The notes under the pieces: generated by a model
The model's input: only the letters and a program-made list of their open reading frames with translations
Database searches by the model: none
Told to the model about the DNA's origin: nothing
Part shown: piece after piece, positions 1 to 10,100 of the stretch
Position numbering within the stretch: the first letter of the stretch is position 1
Layout: each line of letters starts with the position of its first letter
Assembly: GCA_020850575.1 (NCBI GenBank)
Contig: JADZEJ010000002.1
Location: 124,001-188,000 of the forward strand
From: Candidatus Uhrbacteria bacterium
GTDB lineage: Bacteria; Patescibacteriota; Patescibacteriia; 2-12-FULL-60-25
Direction of reading: 5' to 3'
Length of the DNA: 64,000 bases
Program-made: the position numbers and the translations under genes

Positions 1-2
1 GT

Positions 3-710
3 GTCGGTTCTACTTTTTTTCCTGATTGGAAAGCTGGCGGACATGGTGCTACAAACGTTCGAAGGGCGTTAGCTTGGTCGGTGAATACATTTTTTTATTA
101 TGTTGGAGGTGGATTTCAGTCTTTTACCGGGCTAGGTATTGATCGTTTGACTTCGTGGATGCGACGGTTTGGATTGGGAGCACGTACAGGTATCGATGTG
201 CCAGGAGAAGTTACTGGTTTTGTTCCGTCTGCTGAGTGGAAAGCACGAGTTAAAGGTGAACGATGGTATATAGGAGATACATATAATTTATCTATTGGTC
301 AGGGAGACTTATTGGTTACACCTTTACAGGTCGCAGTTTATACTGCTGAAGTTGCAAATGGCGGTCATGTTATCGTGCCACATATTGGACAAGATGTGGT
401 GTCTACGCCAACTACAACCCCAATTATTGATCCCGCAATAGATCGTGTTATTCAAGATGGGATGAGGGATACGGTTGTATACGGATCAGGAAGAGCTTTA
501 GCAGGCATTGGTTTTGAAGTGTCTGGTAAAACCGGAACAGCGCAGTGGCGTACTGATAAAGCAAATCATGCTTGGTTTACGGCTTTTGCTCCAACTGCGA
601 AACCAGAAATTGCATTAGCGGTTTTATTGGAAGAAGGGGAGGAGGGCTCAAAAACGGCTATTCCTGTTGCGAAAAGTATTTTGGAATATTGGTATAAGCA
701 CAAAAAATAG
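3..710 (+). CDS. mrdA: Penicillin-binding protein 2 (transpeptidase), C-terminal part
   Basis: Last 235 or so residues of a class B penicillin-binding protein, the periplasmic transpeptidase that cross-links peptidoglycan during elongation. The frame is open from the window edge, so the membrane anchor, dimerisation domain and SxxK serine motif lie outside. The SxN motif (SVN, nt 78-86) and the KTG box (SGKTGTAQ, nt 522-545) are both visible in correct order. The tail after the KTG box is short, as in MrdA rather than in PASTA-bearing PBPs. No rodA-like gene follows, so the elongasome partner must be upstream. Other class B PBPs (FtsI) are possible; MrdA is preferred from the tail and the sequence around the KTG box. 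Confidence 0.85.
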   Translation, partial: VGSTFFPDWKAGGHGATNVRRALAWSVNTFFYYVGGGFQSFTGLGIDRLTSWMRRFGLGARTGIDVPGEVTGFVPSAEWKARVKGERWYIGDTYNLSIGQGDLLVTPLQVAVYTAEVANGGHVIVPHIGQDVVSTPTTTPIIDPAIDRVIQDGMRDTVVYGSGRALAGIGFEVSGKTGTAQWRTDKANHAWFTAFAPTAKPEIALAVLLEEGEEGSKTAIPVAKSILEYWYKHKK

Positions 711-739
711 TTGACAGGTTAATTTATGATGGATATGCT
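711..739 (+). promoter_or_regulatory. Promoter of greA
   Basis: TTGACA (711-716), a 17-base spacer and TATGCT (734-739), starting at the base after the mrdA stop codon. The predicted start near 746 leaves about 42 bases of leader with a GC-rich hairpin at 751-766 (CGCGC/GCGCG around TTTCGG). Confidence 0.6.
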
Positions 740-787
740 TTGGTATATAACGCGCTTTCGGGCGCGCATTTCATTTATTACACGTGT

Positions 788-1252
788 ATGCCAGACAAAA
801 CGACGTATATTACTCAGGAAGGTCTTGATAAAATGAAGGCTGAGCTTATTGAATTGAAACAAGTTAAACGTCGAGAATTAGCGGAACGGATTGAATCCGC
901 TCGTGATTTGGGTGATTTATCCGAGAATGCGGAATATCATGATGCAAAGGACGCATTAGCTTTAGTTGAGAGCAGAATTCGAGAAATCCAAGAAATCATG
1001 AAAGATGTTTCTTTAATAGATAGTAGTTCAAAAGGAGGAGTGATTTCGATTGGTTCAAAAATTTCTGTTGAAGTACTTGGTAAAGAGCGCCAATATACTA
1101 TCGTTGGTTCAAGCGAAGCTAATCCAGCGGAAGGATTGATTTCGAATGAGTCTCCTATGGGCAGTGCTTTTCTTGGTCATCGTGTTGATGATATGGTTAC
1201 CGTTGAAACGCCAACCGGTGAAACCATCTTTAAGGTGATCAAGGTAGGGTAA
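788..1252 (+). CDS. greA: Transcription elongation factor GreA
   Basis: Binds the RNA polymerase secondary channel and stimulates cleavage of backtracked transcripts. The 154 residues match the family length: an N-terminal antiparallel coiled coil (about 1-75) carrying the acidic tip GDLSENAEY, then a C-terminal FKBP-like domain with the typical KERQYTIVG strand and SPMGSAFLG turn. The start at 788 is chosen because the in-frame upstream extension to 740 runs through the leader hairpin and is unlike GreA. No Shine-Dalgarno is seen; the start is preceded by the palindrome ACACGTGT. A second GreA-type gene lies at 35897. Confidence 0.93.
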   Translation: MPDKTTYITQEGLDKMKAELIELKQVKRRELAERIESARDLGDLSENAEYHDAKDALALVESRIREIQEIMKDVSLIDSSSKGGVISIGSKISVEVLGKERQYTIVGSSEANPAEGLISNESPMGSAFLGHRVDDMVTVETPTGETIFKVIKVG

Positions 1253-1265
1253 TTATTGACATTCG

Positions 1266-1305
1266 TCTTGACCCATTTTTCGCCTTCGGGTATCTTCGGT
1301 CAAGA
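1266..1305 (+). promoter_or_regulatory. Inverted repeat just before lysS
   Basis: TCTTGACC (1266-1273) pairs perfectly with GGTCAAGA (1298-1305), three bases before the lysS ATG at 1309. The 24-base loop is T and C rich. There is no U-tract after it, so it is not a classic terminator; it could hide or present the initiation region. Confidence 0.4.
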
Positions 1306-1308
1306 ACT

Positions 1309-2778
1309 ATGCTAGATGAAGTACAAGTACGTCGAAACAAGCTCGAGGCACTCCAAGCTCGAGGAATCGACCCTTATCCAAAAACGACACAACGTGATAC
1401 GACTTGCGCTTTTGCTCTTGAAAAATTTGAGCAATTTTCACAAGAGAAGAAAAACATTACTCTTGCAGGTAGAGTGATGTCGATTCGAGTTCACGGAGGT
1501 ATGATGTTTGCTGATGTTGTAGATGGTACCGCACAAATCCAAGCAACCTTTAAAGAAGATGAAATTGGTTCAGAAGTTTTTACATTATTTCGTGATTCCA
1601 TTGATCCAGGTGATATCGTAGAGACGACTGGAATGCTTTTTACTACTAAGCGCGGAGAAAAATCACTTTTGGTTTCAGCATGGAATATTTTATCTAAAGC
1701 ATTATTACCATTACCGGAAAAATGGCATGGACTTCAAGATGTGGAAAAACGGTATCGTGAACGTGAGTTGGATATTTTGACGAATCATGAAGTTCGAGAA
1801 CGGTTTGTCATGCGTTCTAAATTAGTTTCTGCCATGCGTGATTTTTTGAATGAACGTGATTTTTTGGAAGTTGAAACGCCAATACTTCAGCCTATCCCGG
1901 GAGGGGCAAGTGCGCGCCCTTTTCAAACTCATCACCATGCATTGGACATGGAATTATATTTGCGTATTTCTCCTGAAATGTATTTAAAGCGTTTGATCGT
2001 TGGAGGTTTAGAGAAGGTATATGAAATTGGTCGTTGTTTTCGAAATGAAGGGATTGACTATTCTCACAATCCTGAATTTACGATGATCGAATTGTATTGG
2101 GCTTATGCGGATAAAGTGACTTTTGTTTCGATGCTGGAGGAATTACTGACGTATTGCATCAGAAAGACGCGTGGATCATTGTTGATTACAAGCGAGCAGG
2201 GCGAGATTGATTTTACTGGTCCGTGGAAACGTACAACATTTAAACAATCCATTATCGATGCTTGTGGAATCGATATTGATGAATACCAAAATGAGGAGTC
2301 ACTGATAGCTGCAGTTCAGGAGAAAGGATTGAAGATAGATTTTACCGGTTGTATCGGGCTCGGTGAAGTTTTTGATCAGCTATTTAAAAAAACGGCGCGT
2401 CAAAACTTTGTTCAGCCAATATGGGTGTTTGATTATCCTATTTCATTAAAACCATTAGCAAATGTGAGTCCAGAAGATCCAAGTAAGAGCGCTTCTGTTC
2501 AATTGGTAGTTCGTGGTGCGGAAATTATAAATGCGTATTATCATGAATTACATGATCCGATTGAACAACGACGTCGTTTAATGGAGCAACAAAGTTTGAG
2601 AGAAGCCGGCAGTCAAGATGCTCAATTTTTAGACGAAGCATTTTTACGCTCTCTTGAACATGGAATGCCACCAACCTGTGGTATGGGCATAGGAATAGAT
2701 CGGCTTGCTGCTATGGTGGTAGGCGTTCCAAGCTTAAAAGAATCTATTATTTTTCCAACACTTAGATCAGAAAATTAA
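1309..2778 (+). CDS. lysS: Lysyl-tRNA synthetase, class II
   Basis: Charges tRNA-Lys. The 489 residues fit bacterial LysS. An OB-fold anticodon-binding domain (about 45-140, with LAGRVMSIRVHGGMMFADV) precedes the class II core: motif 1 region FLEVETPILQPIPGGASA, motif 2 FRNEGID followed by HNPEFTMIE, and motif 3 GMGIGIDRLAAM near the C-terminus. All signature arginines and the glycine-rich motif 3 are present. It lies 56 bases after greA and 12 before the next gene, so it is probably co-transcribed with both neighbours. Start chosen at the ATG after the inverted repeat. Confidence 0.97.
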   Translation: MLDEVQVRRNKLEALQARGIDPYPKTTQRDTTCAFALEKFEQFSQEKKNITLAGRVMSIRVHGGMMFADVVDGTAQIQATFKEDEIGSEVFTLFRDSIDPGDIVETTGMLFTTKRGEKSLLVSAWNILSKALLPLPEKWHGLQDVEKRYRERELDILTNHEVRERFVMRSKLVSAMRDFLNERDFLEVETPILQPIPGGASARPFQTHHHALDMELYLRISPEMYLKRLIVGGLEKVYEIGRCFRNEGIDYSHNPEFTMIELYWAYADKVTFVSMLEELLTYCIRKTRGSLLITSEQGEIDFTGPWKRTTFKQSIIDACGIDIDEYQNEESLIAAVQEKGLKIDFTGCIGLGEVFDQLFKKTARQNFVQPIWVFDYPISLKPLANVSPEDPSKSASVQLVVRGAEIINAYYHELHDPIEQRRRLMEQQSLREAGSQDAQFLDEAFLRSLEHGMPPTCGMGIGIDRLAAMVVGVPSLKESIIFPTLRSEN

Positions 2779-2790
2779 ACTGTAGATGCT

Positions 2791-3252
2791 ATGAAAAAAA
2801 TTGCCATGTGTTTTGGGACCTTTGATGGACTTCATGTCGGACATGAGGATTATTTTCGTCAAGCAAAGGATTGTGCTGATGAATTATTCGTTGTTGTTTC
2901 GAGAGATGAAACTGTGGTTGATCTGAAAGGTCAACTTCCGTTGAACAATGAACAGGATCGATTAAGAGTCGTTATGACACATCCAAATGTTGATGACGCT
3001 CGTTTGGGATATTTGGATGATAAGTATAAAATTATAGAAGAAGTTCGTCCTGATTATATTTGTCTTGGACATGATCAAGAAGCTTTCACTGAGCGATTAG
3101 AGGCTGAGCTAGCTCGTCGTGGAATTGCAGCGACAGTTGTTCGTTGTGTTCCTTATGAACCAGATATTCGAAGTTCTTCATTACTTCGTGGCATGCGTGA
3201 AGAAGAACCAATGACAGATGCGGAGTATGATGAACAGGGGATGCCTTTGTGA
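2791..3252 (+). CDS. Nucleotidyltransferase of the cytidylyltransferase-like family
   Basis: A 153-residue HxGH-superfamily nucleotidyltransferase. The N-terminal GTFDGLHVGH loop is the nucleotide-binding signature, and RSSSLLRGM near the C-terminus corresponds to the ISSS-type loop. The Rossmann-like core fills most of the protein. The family contains glycerol-3-phosphate cytidylyltransferase, archaeal-type FAD synthase (RibL) and phosphopantetheine adenylyltransferase. Length and the GTFDGLHVGH motif resemble the FAD synthase/GCT branch, but the acceptor cannot be told from sequence. The acidic C-terminal tail is unusual. Sits in the lysS-serS-alr run. Confidence 0.75.
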   Translation: MKKIAMCFGTFDGLHVGHEDYFRQAKDCADELFVVVSRDETVVDLKGQLPLNNEQDRLRVVMTHPNVDDARLGYLDDKYKIIEEVRPDYICLGHDQEAFTERLEAELARRGIAATVVRCVPYEPDIRSSSLLRGMREEEPMTDAEYDEQGMPL

Positions 3253-3281
3253 AGATAAGATAAATAGCTTATTTTACCTGT

Positions 3282-4550
3282 ATGCTCGATCCAAAACTTA
3301 TTCGTGAGCAAGCTGAATTAGTAAAAGCGGCAACTGCACACAAGTGTATGTCGGTTGATGTTGATGCTTGGTTACATTTGGATGCACGTCGATTAACTTT
3401 ATTGCAGGAAGTAGAGGCTTTACGCGCTGAACGAAATAATGTGGCTGAAAGCATGAAATCGGCACAGTCAGAGGATCGTCCTCTTTTGATCGAAAAAGGG
3501 AAAAATTTGAAAGAAGTTCTCGCTTTGAAAGAAGAAGCATTACAAACTATAGAAGGGGAATGGAAGGCGATTTTATTAAGTATTCCGAATTTGAATCATC
3601 CTAAAGCTCCTATAGGTAATTCTGACGCAGAAAATATTGAATTACGACAAGTTGGGGAGATTACACGATTAGTTGAACCAAGAGATCACGTGTACTTGTG
3701 TCAAAAACATGATTTGATTGATTTTGATCGTGGCACAAAAGTAACAGGAGCTAAATTTTATTTTTTGAAAGGGAAGTTGGCAATATTAGAAATGGCTTTG
3801 ATTAGGTATGTTCAGGATTATTTGATGAAGGAAGGGTTTATTCTTATGAATACTCCGGATTTGGCAAAAGACGATGTTATTATCGGTACCGGATTTAATC
3901 CTCGAGGACCAGAAACACAAATTTATTCTTTGGAAAATACTGATTTGTCGTTGATCGGAACCGCTGAAATTACTTTAGGCGGTTTTCATAAAGATGAATT
4001 TCTTTCTGTAAGCCAATTACCGATTCGATATGCGGGAGTATCGCATTGTTATCGTACCGAGGCTGGTTCATACGGAAGAGAATCTTACGGTTTGTATCGA
4101 GTGCATCAATTTTCAAAAATTGAAATGTTTGTTTTTTGCACACCTGAACAATCAGAGGCTATGCACTTGGAACTTTTAAGACATGAAGAACACATTTTTG
4201 AATCATTAAAAATTCCATTTCGTGTTCTTGATATTTGTACTGGTGATTTAGGAGGTTCAGCTTATCGTAAGTATGATTTAGAAGCTTGGATGTGGGGTCG
4301 TAATAATGGACTTGGTGATTGGGGAGAGATTACTTCGACTTCAAACTGTACAGATTATCAAGCACGTCGCATGAATATTAAATATAAAAAAGATGACGGG
4401 TCTTCTGCGTTTGTGAATACATTAAATGGTACGGCTATTTCATTAGCACGAACGTTAATCGCTTTATTAGAAAACCATCAACAAGCGGATGGTTCAATAC
4501 GAATACCTGAAAAACTTATACCGTATTGTGGATTTGATTCAATAGGCTAG
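3282..4550 (+). CDS. serS: Seryl-tRNA synthetase
   Basis: Charges tRNA-Ser (and tRNA-Sec where present). 422 residues, normal for bacterial SerRS. The N-terminal two-helix coiled coil (about 30-105) that grips the long variable arm is followed by the class II core with TAEITLGG, the motif 2 stretch YRTEAGSYGRESYGLYRVHQF, and a motif 3 region ending NGTAISLARTLIALLENHQ. A possible promoter (TTGTGA, 17 bases, TATTTT) ends six bases before the ATG, but read-through from lysS is equally likely. It is followed after five bases by alr. Confidence 0.97.
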   Translation: MLDPKLIREQAELVKAATAHKCMSVDVDAWLHLDARRLTLLQEVEALRAERNNVAESMKSAQSEDRPLLIEKGKNLKEVLALKEEALQTIEGEWKAILLSIPNLNHPKAPIGNSDAENIELRQVGEITRLVEPRDHVYLCQKHDLIDFDRGTKVTGAKFYFLKGKLAILEMALIRYVQDYLMKEGFILMNTPDLAKDDVIIGTGFNPRGPETQIYSLENTDLSLIGTAEITLGGFHKDEFLSVSQLPIRYAGVSHCYRTEAGSYGRESYGLYRVHQFSKIEMFVFCTPEQSEAMHLELLRHEEHIFESLKIPFRVLDICTGDLGGSAYRKYDLEAWMWGRNNGLGDWGEITSTSNCTDYQARRMNIKYKKDDGSSAFVNTLNGTAISLARTLIALLENHQQADGSIRIPEKLIPYCGFDSIG

Positions 4551-4555
4551 ACAGG

Positions 4556-5722
4556 ATGATTGTTTCAGCGGAAAATAGTCTCATGACATTCCCAAAATCT
4601 TGGGTTGAAATTTCACGTCGTGCGATTACGTCAAATGTCCAAACGTTTAAACGTCATCTTGGAAAAAAAACCTTATTGATGACAGTGGTTAAATCAAATG
4701 CTTATGGACATGGGCTTATTCCTTTTTCAACAATTGCGGCTGCAGCCGGAACTGATTGGTTTGGTGTGGATCAATTAGATGAGGCATTAGCTTTGCGAAA
4801 AGCGGGAATTTTACAGCCAATTCTCGTTTTAGGTTACACTTCGCCCGCACGTTTCAAAGAGGCGGCAGAATCACGAATTTCGATTACTGTTTATTCAAAA
4901 ACTGCCATTTTAGCCGCAAAAAAATTGAATGTTTCAAAAAATGATCGTTTACGAGTCCATTTGGAGATTGAAACTGGTATTACCAGACAGGGTTTATCCG
5001 GTTCCGAACTACTTTCATTAGCAAAGAAACTTCATGCGTTACCTCACATTGAAATTGAGGGAGTATTTACACACTTTGCAAATATCGAAGATACAACCGA
5101 TGCAGGTTTTTCCAATGTTCAATTAAAACGTTTTTCAGATGCGCTTAAGGAATTAGCGCAAATCGGAATTAATCCACCGGTGCGACATACGGCTTGTAGC
5201 GCTGCAGCTATTTTATTCCCCAATACATTGTTCACTGTTGCACGTGTTGGGATTTCTTCTTATGGTTTTTGGTCGTCAAAGGAGACACAAGCCACGGCTT
5301 TAATAATAAAAAAACCTCTTTTTTTGAAACCTGTTTTAACTTGGAAAACGCTTATTGCCCAAGTAAAACAAGTTCAAAAAGGAACTGGAATAAGTTATGG
5401 TTTAACAGAACGGGTAAAAAGAGATTCTTTTATTGCGGTTATTCCAGTTGGGTATTGGGATGGTTATGATCGGGGTTTTTCGCGTATTGGGAATGTATTA
5501 ATTCACGGTCATCGCTGTAAAGTGCTGGGACGAGTTTGTATGAACATGTTTATGGTAGATGTTACGGATGTTCCAGGGGTTCGTGAAGGCATGGAAGTGG
5601 TGTTAATTGGTAAGCAGGGAACTGAAGTCATACGTGCTGAAGATTTAGCGACACAAATTGAAACAATCCATTACGAAATTGTGACTAGGATTAACCCATT
5701 GGTTCCTCGTATTGTTGTATAG
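4556..5722 (+). CDS. alr: Alanine racemase
   Basis: PLP enzyme interconverting L- and D-alanine for peptidoglycan. The TIM-barrel domain begins with the PLP-lysine motif VVKSNAYGHG (Lys46 in this numbering). The C-terminal beta domain carries the catalytic tyrosine segment GISYGLTE and the GRVCMNMFMVDVT motif typical of the family. 388 residues; an internal ATG at 4583 gives 379 residues and is an equally plausible start. It lies between serS and ftsQ with gaps of five and two bases, so the three are co-transcribed and tie cell-wall precursor supply to the division gene. Confidence 0.95.
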   Translation: MIVSAENSLMTFPKSWVEISRRAITSNVQTFKRHLGKKTLLMTVVKSNAYGHGLIPFSTIAAAAGTDWFGVDQLDEALALRKAGILQPILVLGYTSPARFKEAAESRISITVYSKTAILAAKKLNVSKNDRLRVHLEIETGITRQGLSGSELLSLAKKLHALPHIEIEGVFTHFANIEDTTDAGFSNVQLKRFSDALKELAQIGINPPVRHTACSAAAILFPNTLFTVARVGISSYGFWSSKETQATALIIKKPLFLKPVLTWKTLIAQVKQVQKGTGISYGLTERVKRDSFIAVIPVGYWDGYDRGFSRIGNVLIHGHRCKVLGRVCMNMFMVDVTDVPGVREGMEVVLIGKQGTEVIRAEDLATQIETIHYEIVTRINPLVPRIVV

Positions 5723-5724
5723 AT

Positions 5725-6570
5725 ATGTTATTTGGACATCGTGACGGTCGTAAGGGAATTTTTCAGACTGAAAGAAAAGATTTACTCCGTTCAACAAGAA
5801 TGATTGTTTTGAGTATTTGTTTTACTTTTATAGTGACAGTCGGAGTTTGGACAATTTTTATTTCAGGATGGTTCAGTCTTGATAGGGTAGAGGTAGAGGG
5901 TCTTCAAGGTTTACAGGAAGGAGCGGTCGCATCAACGACTTTTGCTTTGATAGATTCTGGACATTGGAAGCCTTGGGATCGGAGAAATCTTTTTTTTATT
6001 AACCCAAAAATTTTAGCCGAAGAGTTAAAAGAGCAATTGTTTTTGGAATCTGCGGTTGTGGAAAAGTCATATCCTAATATTTTACGACTCATCTTACGAG
6101 AGAGGCAGAGAAGTATTGTTTTGTCATCCAAGGATCAATTGTTACTTGTTGATGTTCACGGTGTGGTTACCGGTGAAGCCGACTCAGTTCAGACTGAACG
6201 CATTCGTCGTTTGCTTTCTAAAAATGAATTGATGAGCGTTGACCAATTACCAGTGATAGTTTTTGATTTACCAGAACCTGCCGCACCCGGTTATCAAGCA
6301 GCTTCAGCTCAGGCTATTAGAGGGTGGTTAGAAGCCTCTAAAAACCTCCTAGAGGCTCGTATAAGGCACAGGTATATACGTGTTCCTAATTTGGAGACTT
6401 CAACAATGTATGTTCAGACAGACGGCAATATTGATATTGTGCTCGAACGTGGCAGTACTTTACAGACTCAAATCGAAGTTTATCGAAAATTTATGGAAAG
6501 TAAACCAAAAGATCTTAAGATACATGAATATATTGATGTGCGAGTTCCGGGTAAAGTTTATATAAAATAA
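5725..6570 (+). CDS. ftsQ: Cell division protein FtsQ/DivIB-like
   Basis: Bitopic divisome protein that links FtsB/FtsL to the septal machinery. A basic N-terminus (residues 1-25) precedes one transmembrane helix (about 28-50, IVLSICFTFIVTVGVWTIF) and a POTRA domain starting FSLDRVEVEGLQGL, where the next strand-helix pair reads ESAVVEKSYPNILRLILRE. 281 residues is usual. Sequence conservation is low for this family, so the call rests on topology, the POTRA pattern and the neighbouring alr. No ftsA or ftsZ follows; the operon ends here at a convergent gap. Confidence 0.75.
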   Translation: MLFGHRDGRKGIFQTERKDLLRSTRMIVLSICFTFIVTVGVWTIFISGWFSLDRVEVEGLQGLQEGAVASTTFALIDSGHWKPWDRRNLFFINPKILAEELKEQLFLESAVVEKSYPNILRLILRERQRSIVLSSKDQLLLVDVHGVVTGEADSVQTERIRRLLSKNELMSVDQLPVIVFDLPEPAAPGYQAASAQAIRGWLEASKNLLEARIRHRYIRVPNLETSTMYVQTDGNIDIVLERGSTLQTQIEVYRKFMESKPKDLKIHEYIDVRVPGKVYIK

Positions 6571-7147
6571 TAGATTTAGCTTAAAAAAATACCCTAAGCA
6601 TCGTATAAGATATATTGTGCGACGCTTGTAATCTTTTATAAAACTGCTTTGATCGGTTGTGCAAGTCTCCTCGCCTGTCGACTTTTGTTCTTCGAAGTCT
6701 GAAACACTACCCTTCCATTGTCAGGCTCTATACTGATTATAGGTTGTGATCTTTTGGTACGCTTTGACGACGTTTTCGTTATGCACATCCAAATGTATTT
6801 GTTACGAGTTTATATTCTTGTAAAAGAGTATCTTTTGGATGTATTGAGGGTGTATCCCCGACTGCACGGTTCATACCTACACTATGGCGGAATGGGTGTG
6901 GTGAGATAAGTGCTTCTTTCCCCTATTTTTGCGATCTATTGAGGTGAACTCTGTCTTCTCTGTCATGGGTCGATAAACGTAATACTACAATGCATTGCAT
7001 TGCTGTCGGATTTCTTCCGTGGAAAGTGTGCCGATTTCAATGGCTTTTGATTATCGAAAAATGGATTTATTAATTTTTCAGACTTAACCGAGTTTTCTTT
7101 GGAAGATTAGCGCACGATTGCCGAGTTTTTATTTACGGTGATGAGTT
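6571..7147. other. 577-base convergent intergenic region with RNA-like structure
   Basis: No convincing protein gene is visible. Contents: a weak hairpin after ftsQ (6596-6627) lacking a U-tract; a possible plus-strand promoter (TTGTGC 6615-6620, 16 bases, TATAAA 6637-6642); and a long stem-loop at 6785-6842. The region is too long for a simple 3' gap. I looked for RNase P, tmRNA and SRP RNA core motifs on both strands and did not recognise any. Confidence 0.5.
6785..6842 (+). ncRNA. Candidate structured RNA element (two-tier hairpin, GUAA loop)
   Basis: An outer perfect 9-bp stem ACATCCAAA/TTTGGATGT (6785-6793 with 6834-6842) encloses an asymmetric internal loop and an inner 8-bp stem ATATTCTT/AAGAGTAT (one G-U) capped by GTAA, a GNRA-type tetraloop (6820-6823). 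This could be part of a small RNA expressed from the promoter near 6615-6642. Family unknown. Confidence 0.3.
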
Positions 7148-10100
7148 TTATAAAGTTGTTCCTAATAAACCCATTAAAGCTGGCATTTTTTCTAGAAATG
7201 GTTTTAATTTCTTCATTGTTGGATCTTCAAAAAGCACTTCGTTCATTGGCTTACCTTCCATAGCTGCCCTCATCATTGATTCACTGATTGTGCGAGTAAT
7301 TGTTGATGCGAGCGCATCCAGGTGGCTACCTGCTGCGGTTAAAGATTTTAACAATAATCTAAATTGTGGGTGTATTTCAACGTGTTGGCTCATGAGATCG
7401 GATAAAAGCTCTTTAAAAAAACTTCCAACTTCTGTGTTTTTTTGACTTAATTCTGTGATCTTTTGCGACCATGTACCAGGTTGACCGGTTTTCTGTTCGA
7501 CGTATCGTTCTACAATCTCTCCCAATCTGTCCATATTTGCTAATTGCAGTCGGAGAAGTAACACATTTTGTAAAAAATCTTGAAAGTCAACTCTATAATC
7601 TTTTGTGCCTTCAGGAGTGGATTCAATACTACGACCAACACTTCCGAAATCAATTAAGGCGAGTTTGTGAGCGTCTTTTCCAAGATCGATAATTGAATTG
7701 CCGGAGTGTAAGTCGGAATGGAAAATACCATCTTCAACAATTTCAGTTAGAAGTTCGATGGCTACCTGGGCACGTATTGTCTGAATCGGTAAATCCGAAT
7801 ATTCAAAGCACGCTAATTGTTTTCTATTACCATAGATATTCCCTATTTTCTCTTCAATTGCTTCTTTTCGTGACTTTATTTCTGGAGCAGTTGAATCTGA
7901 ACGGACAAGTGATTGATATTCTTCAATTTCAGAAAAAGTTAAACCGGGAATATATTCTTCAATGGTTAATTGTAAATTATTTGTTTTTTGTTCACTTTTT
8001 TTTGCGACATGTAACACTTTTGGAACAATTATAGGCATTCGTTTATCTGTAATGGCAATATCCGCATTTCTTTTTGTAATGTTGTTACTTATTTCTGTTT
8101 GTGCTTTTGCCTCAGCATTAAAATCAAATTCCACAAGACAGGCGCTTACGATTTCCTCTAGAAGGCGCGGAGGAATTTTTGAATTAATTGCACTTAATTC
8201 CATTAATACCTTTTCCAGAACTGCGACATCTTCTTGAAAATTTTTCTCTATCGATGGTCTTGGAAATTTTCCGACTGCTTGAGTTGTTTGTTTTTTGCCC
8301 AAATCCACGCTTGATTCAAGCGTAACTATGTGGCTTTGTTTGATCGAGGCACTTCCTAAACAAGCGCCTACTTCGGTTACCGCAAAAGGAGCTTGGTGTT
8401 TTGATTCAGGTGAAAGCCCCGCGGCTTTTAAATAGGTAAATACTCCATGTTTTGCGAACGGAGCAGCTTTATCTCTTAATGAAGAAAGTTCATTTTGAAT
8501 TTCCCCGTTTACCAGATCTCGATGTTCGGATAATACTTGTCCCGCTTTTACTCCAACCACACCGACTTGTTCCAGAAACAGTTTGACGGCTTGTCCCAGC
8601 GTTAGTTTTTCGTTTTTTAATCTTACATCTCGAAGTTTATTTGTTAGAGAAAAAAATAATTCGACTCTTCTTGAAGTTGAATAATTTTTAAAGACTTCAA
8701 AAAAAATAGTTCTTAGAATTGTAGGAGTCAGCGAACCCTCTTTTTCGTTAACAATAAGCTGTGCGAGATTGTGTTCATAAAAAGTGTCTAAGAATTCCAA
8801 AAACACTTTTGAATTCTTATTCTCTTCTTGAGACCATTTTGCCGCTTCCGGTAACTCGAACAATCCATATGATCCCAGTAAAGCGTTATATAAAACGACT
8901 CTACGTTCAGCATTGCTTAAATTCCAAAAAATTTCACGCTCATCATCTGCATTTACATGAAATTCCCTCCCTTCAAGATAGCGATCATCAGGTGGTAAAC
9001 CTCCAAATATCCATCCAAGGATTTGTGCACGACTTTCTCTATCATGGAAAGAAGAAAGATAATTTTTTACCGCTTCTTGAGGGGCAAAAGAAGTAGTTGC
9101 TCCATCATCTTCTTCTAAGTGAGGTTGGCGGATAAGAGTATCGTATGACAGTTGTTCAATTTGGCGAGCATGTACCGGTTTTGACGCGTAATCTAAGGCA
9201 AATTTCTGTAACAGTTCATCTCTATTATATCCAGCTTGAGGAAATCTTTTTGTGATGTAATCCAAAATGTACTCAAAAGCTTTATCTTTTGCTTTTTGAT
9301 CTCCTTCTGTTGTCATATCATGATAGATTTCATGATATGAACGTTTTATTCGTTCCGTTTCAAGTTCTATTGCAATTCGATCATACGCTTCTGCAGTAAC
9401 CGGTGTCATGAATTGGCTTACATTTCTTATTACGTCAGCTAGCTTTTCTTGTTCTTCTAATGGAAAAAGTTGAATTTTAGCTACCAATCCTGTTAAACGA
9501 TACACCGTATATTTTGTAAAATAGGCATCTTTTAAAATACCTTGATCGCTTTTTTCATTGAAGTGTTTTGTAAGATCGATATCAGTTTTCTCTAAGCATA
9601 TATTTTCATCTTGTAAAAATGGAGCAAGAGAGCTTCTTTGTATTTCCGACCAGATTTGAATATTTAACACATTTTCCAAATAGAAATCTCTTAGTAGACA
9701 AGATTCAGGAAGATGTTTTTTTATCCAAGTTTGAAAGGCTTGTGAGTATTTATCAATGTCGTTTGGTTTTTCTTGGCTGCCTAATGCAGCTATATAATGT
9801 GCAGCAATTTCTGTTAGCAAATGACCTGAATAAGATTTAGGTAAAATAGATTCTTTGGCTTCACCTCTTTCAATTGAATCCGAAAATACATAAAGTAATT
9901 TTGGAGAAAGCCACTTTTCATCATGCCATTGAGTTTGCTTTTCGATTTTTCTCTTTTTGTGAGCTTCTTCATAGAGCGCTTCCCAATCTTCATAGGTGAG
10001 GGCTTTGTCGTTGGACGTTGGAGTAGCTAACCATTCTTGATGGACATTATGTTTAAAACCTTCTTCATTTACCGATCCGTTACCAAATAGAATACTATTT

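Noticed and set aside
740-787. Longer greA reading from 740
   Set aside because: It would translate the leader hairpin and gives a hydrophobic extension not found in GreA.
1256-1261. TTGACA upstream of lysS as a promoter
   Set aside because: No acceptable -10 occurs at 15-19 bases; the sequence runs into the inverted repeat.
6571-7147. RNase P RNA, tmRNA or SRP RNA
   Set aside because: None of the core motifs I know for these RNAs was recognised on either strand.
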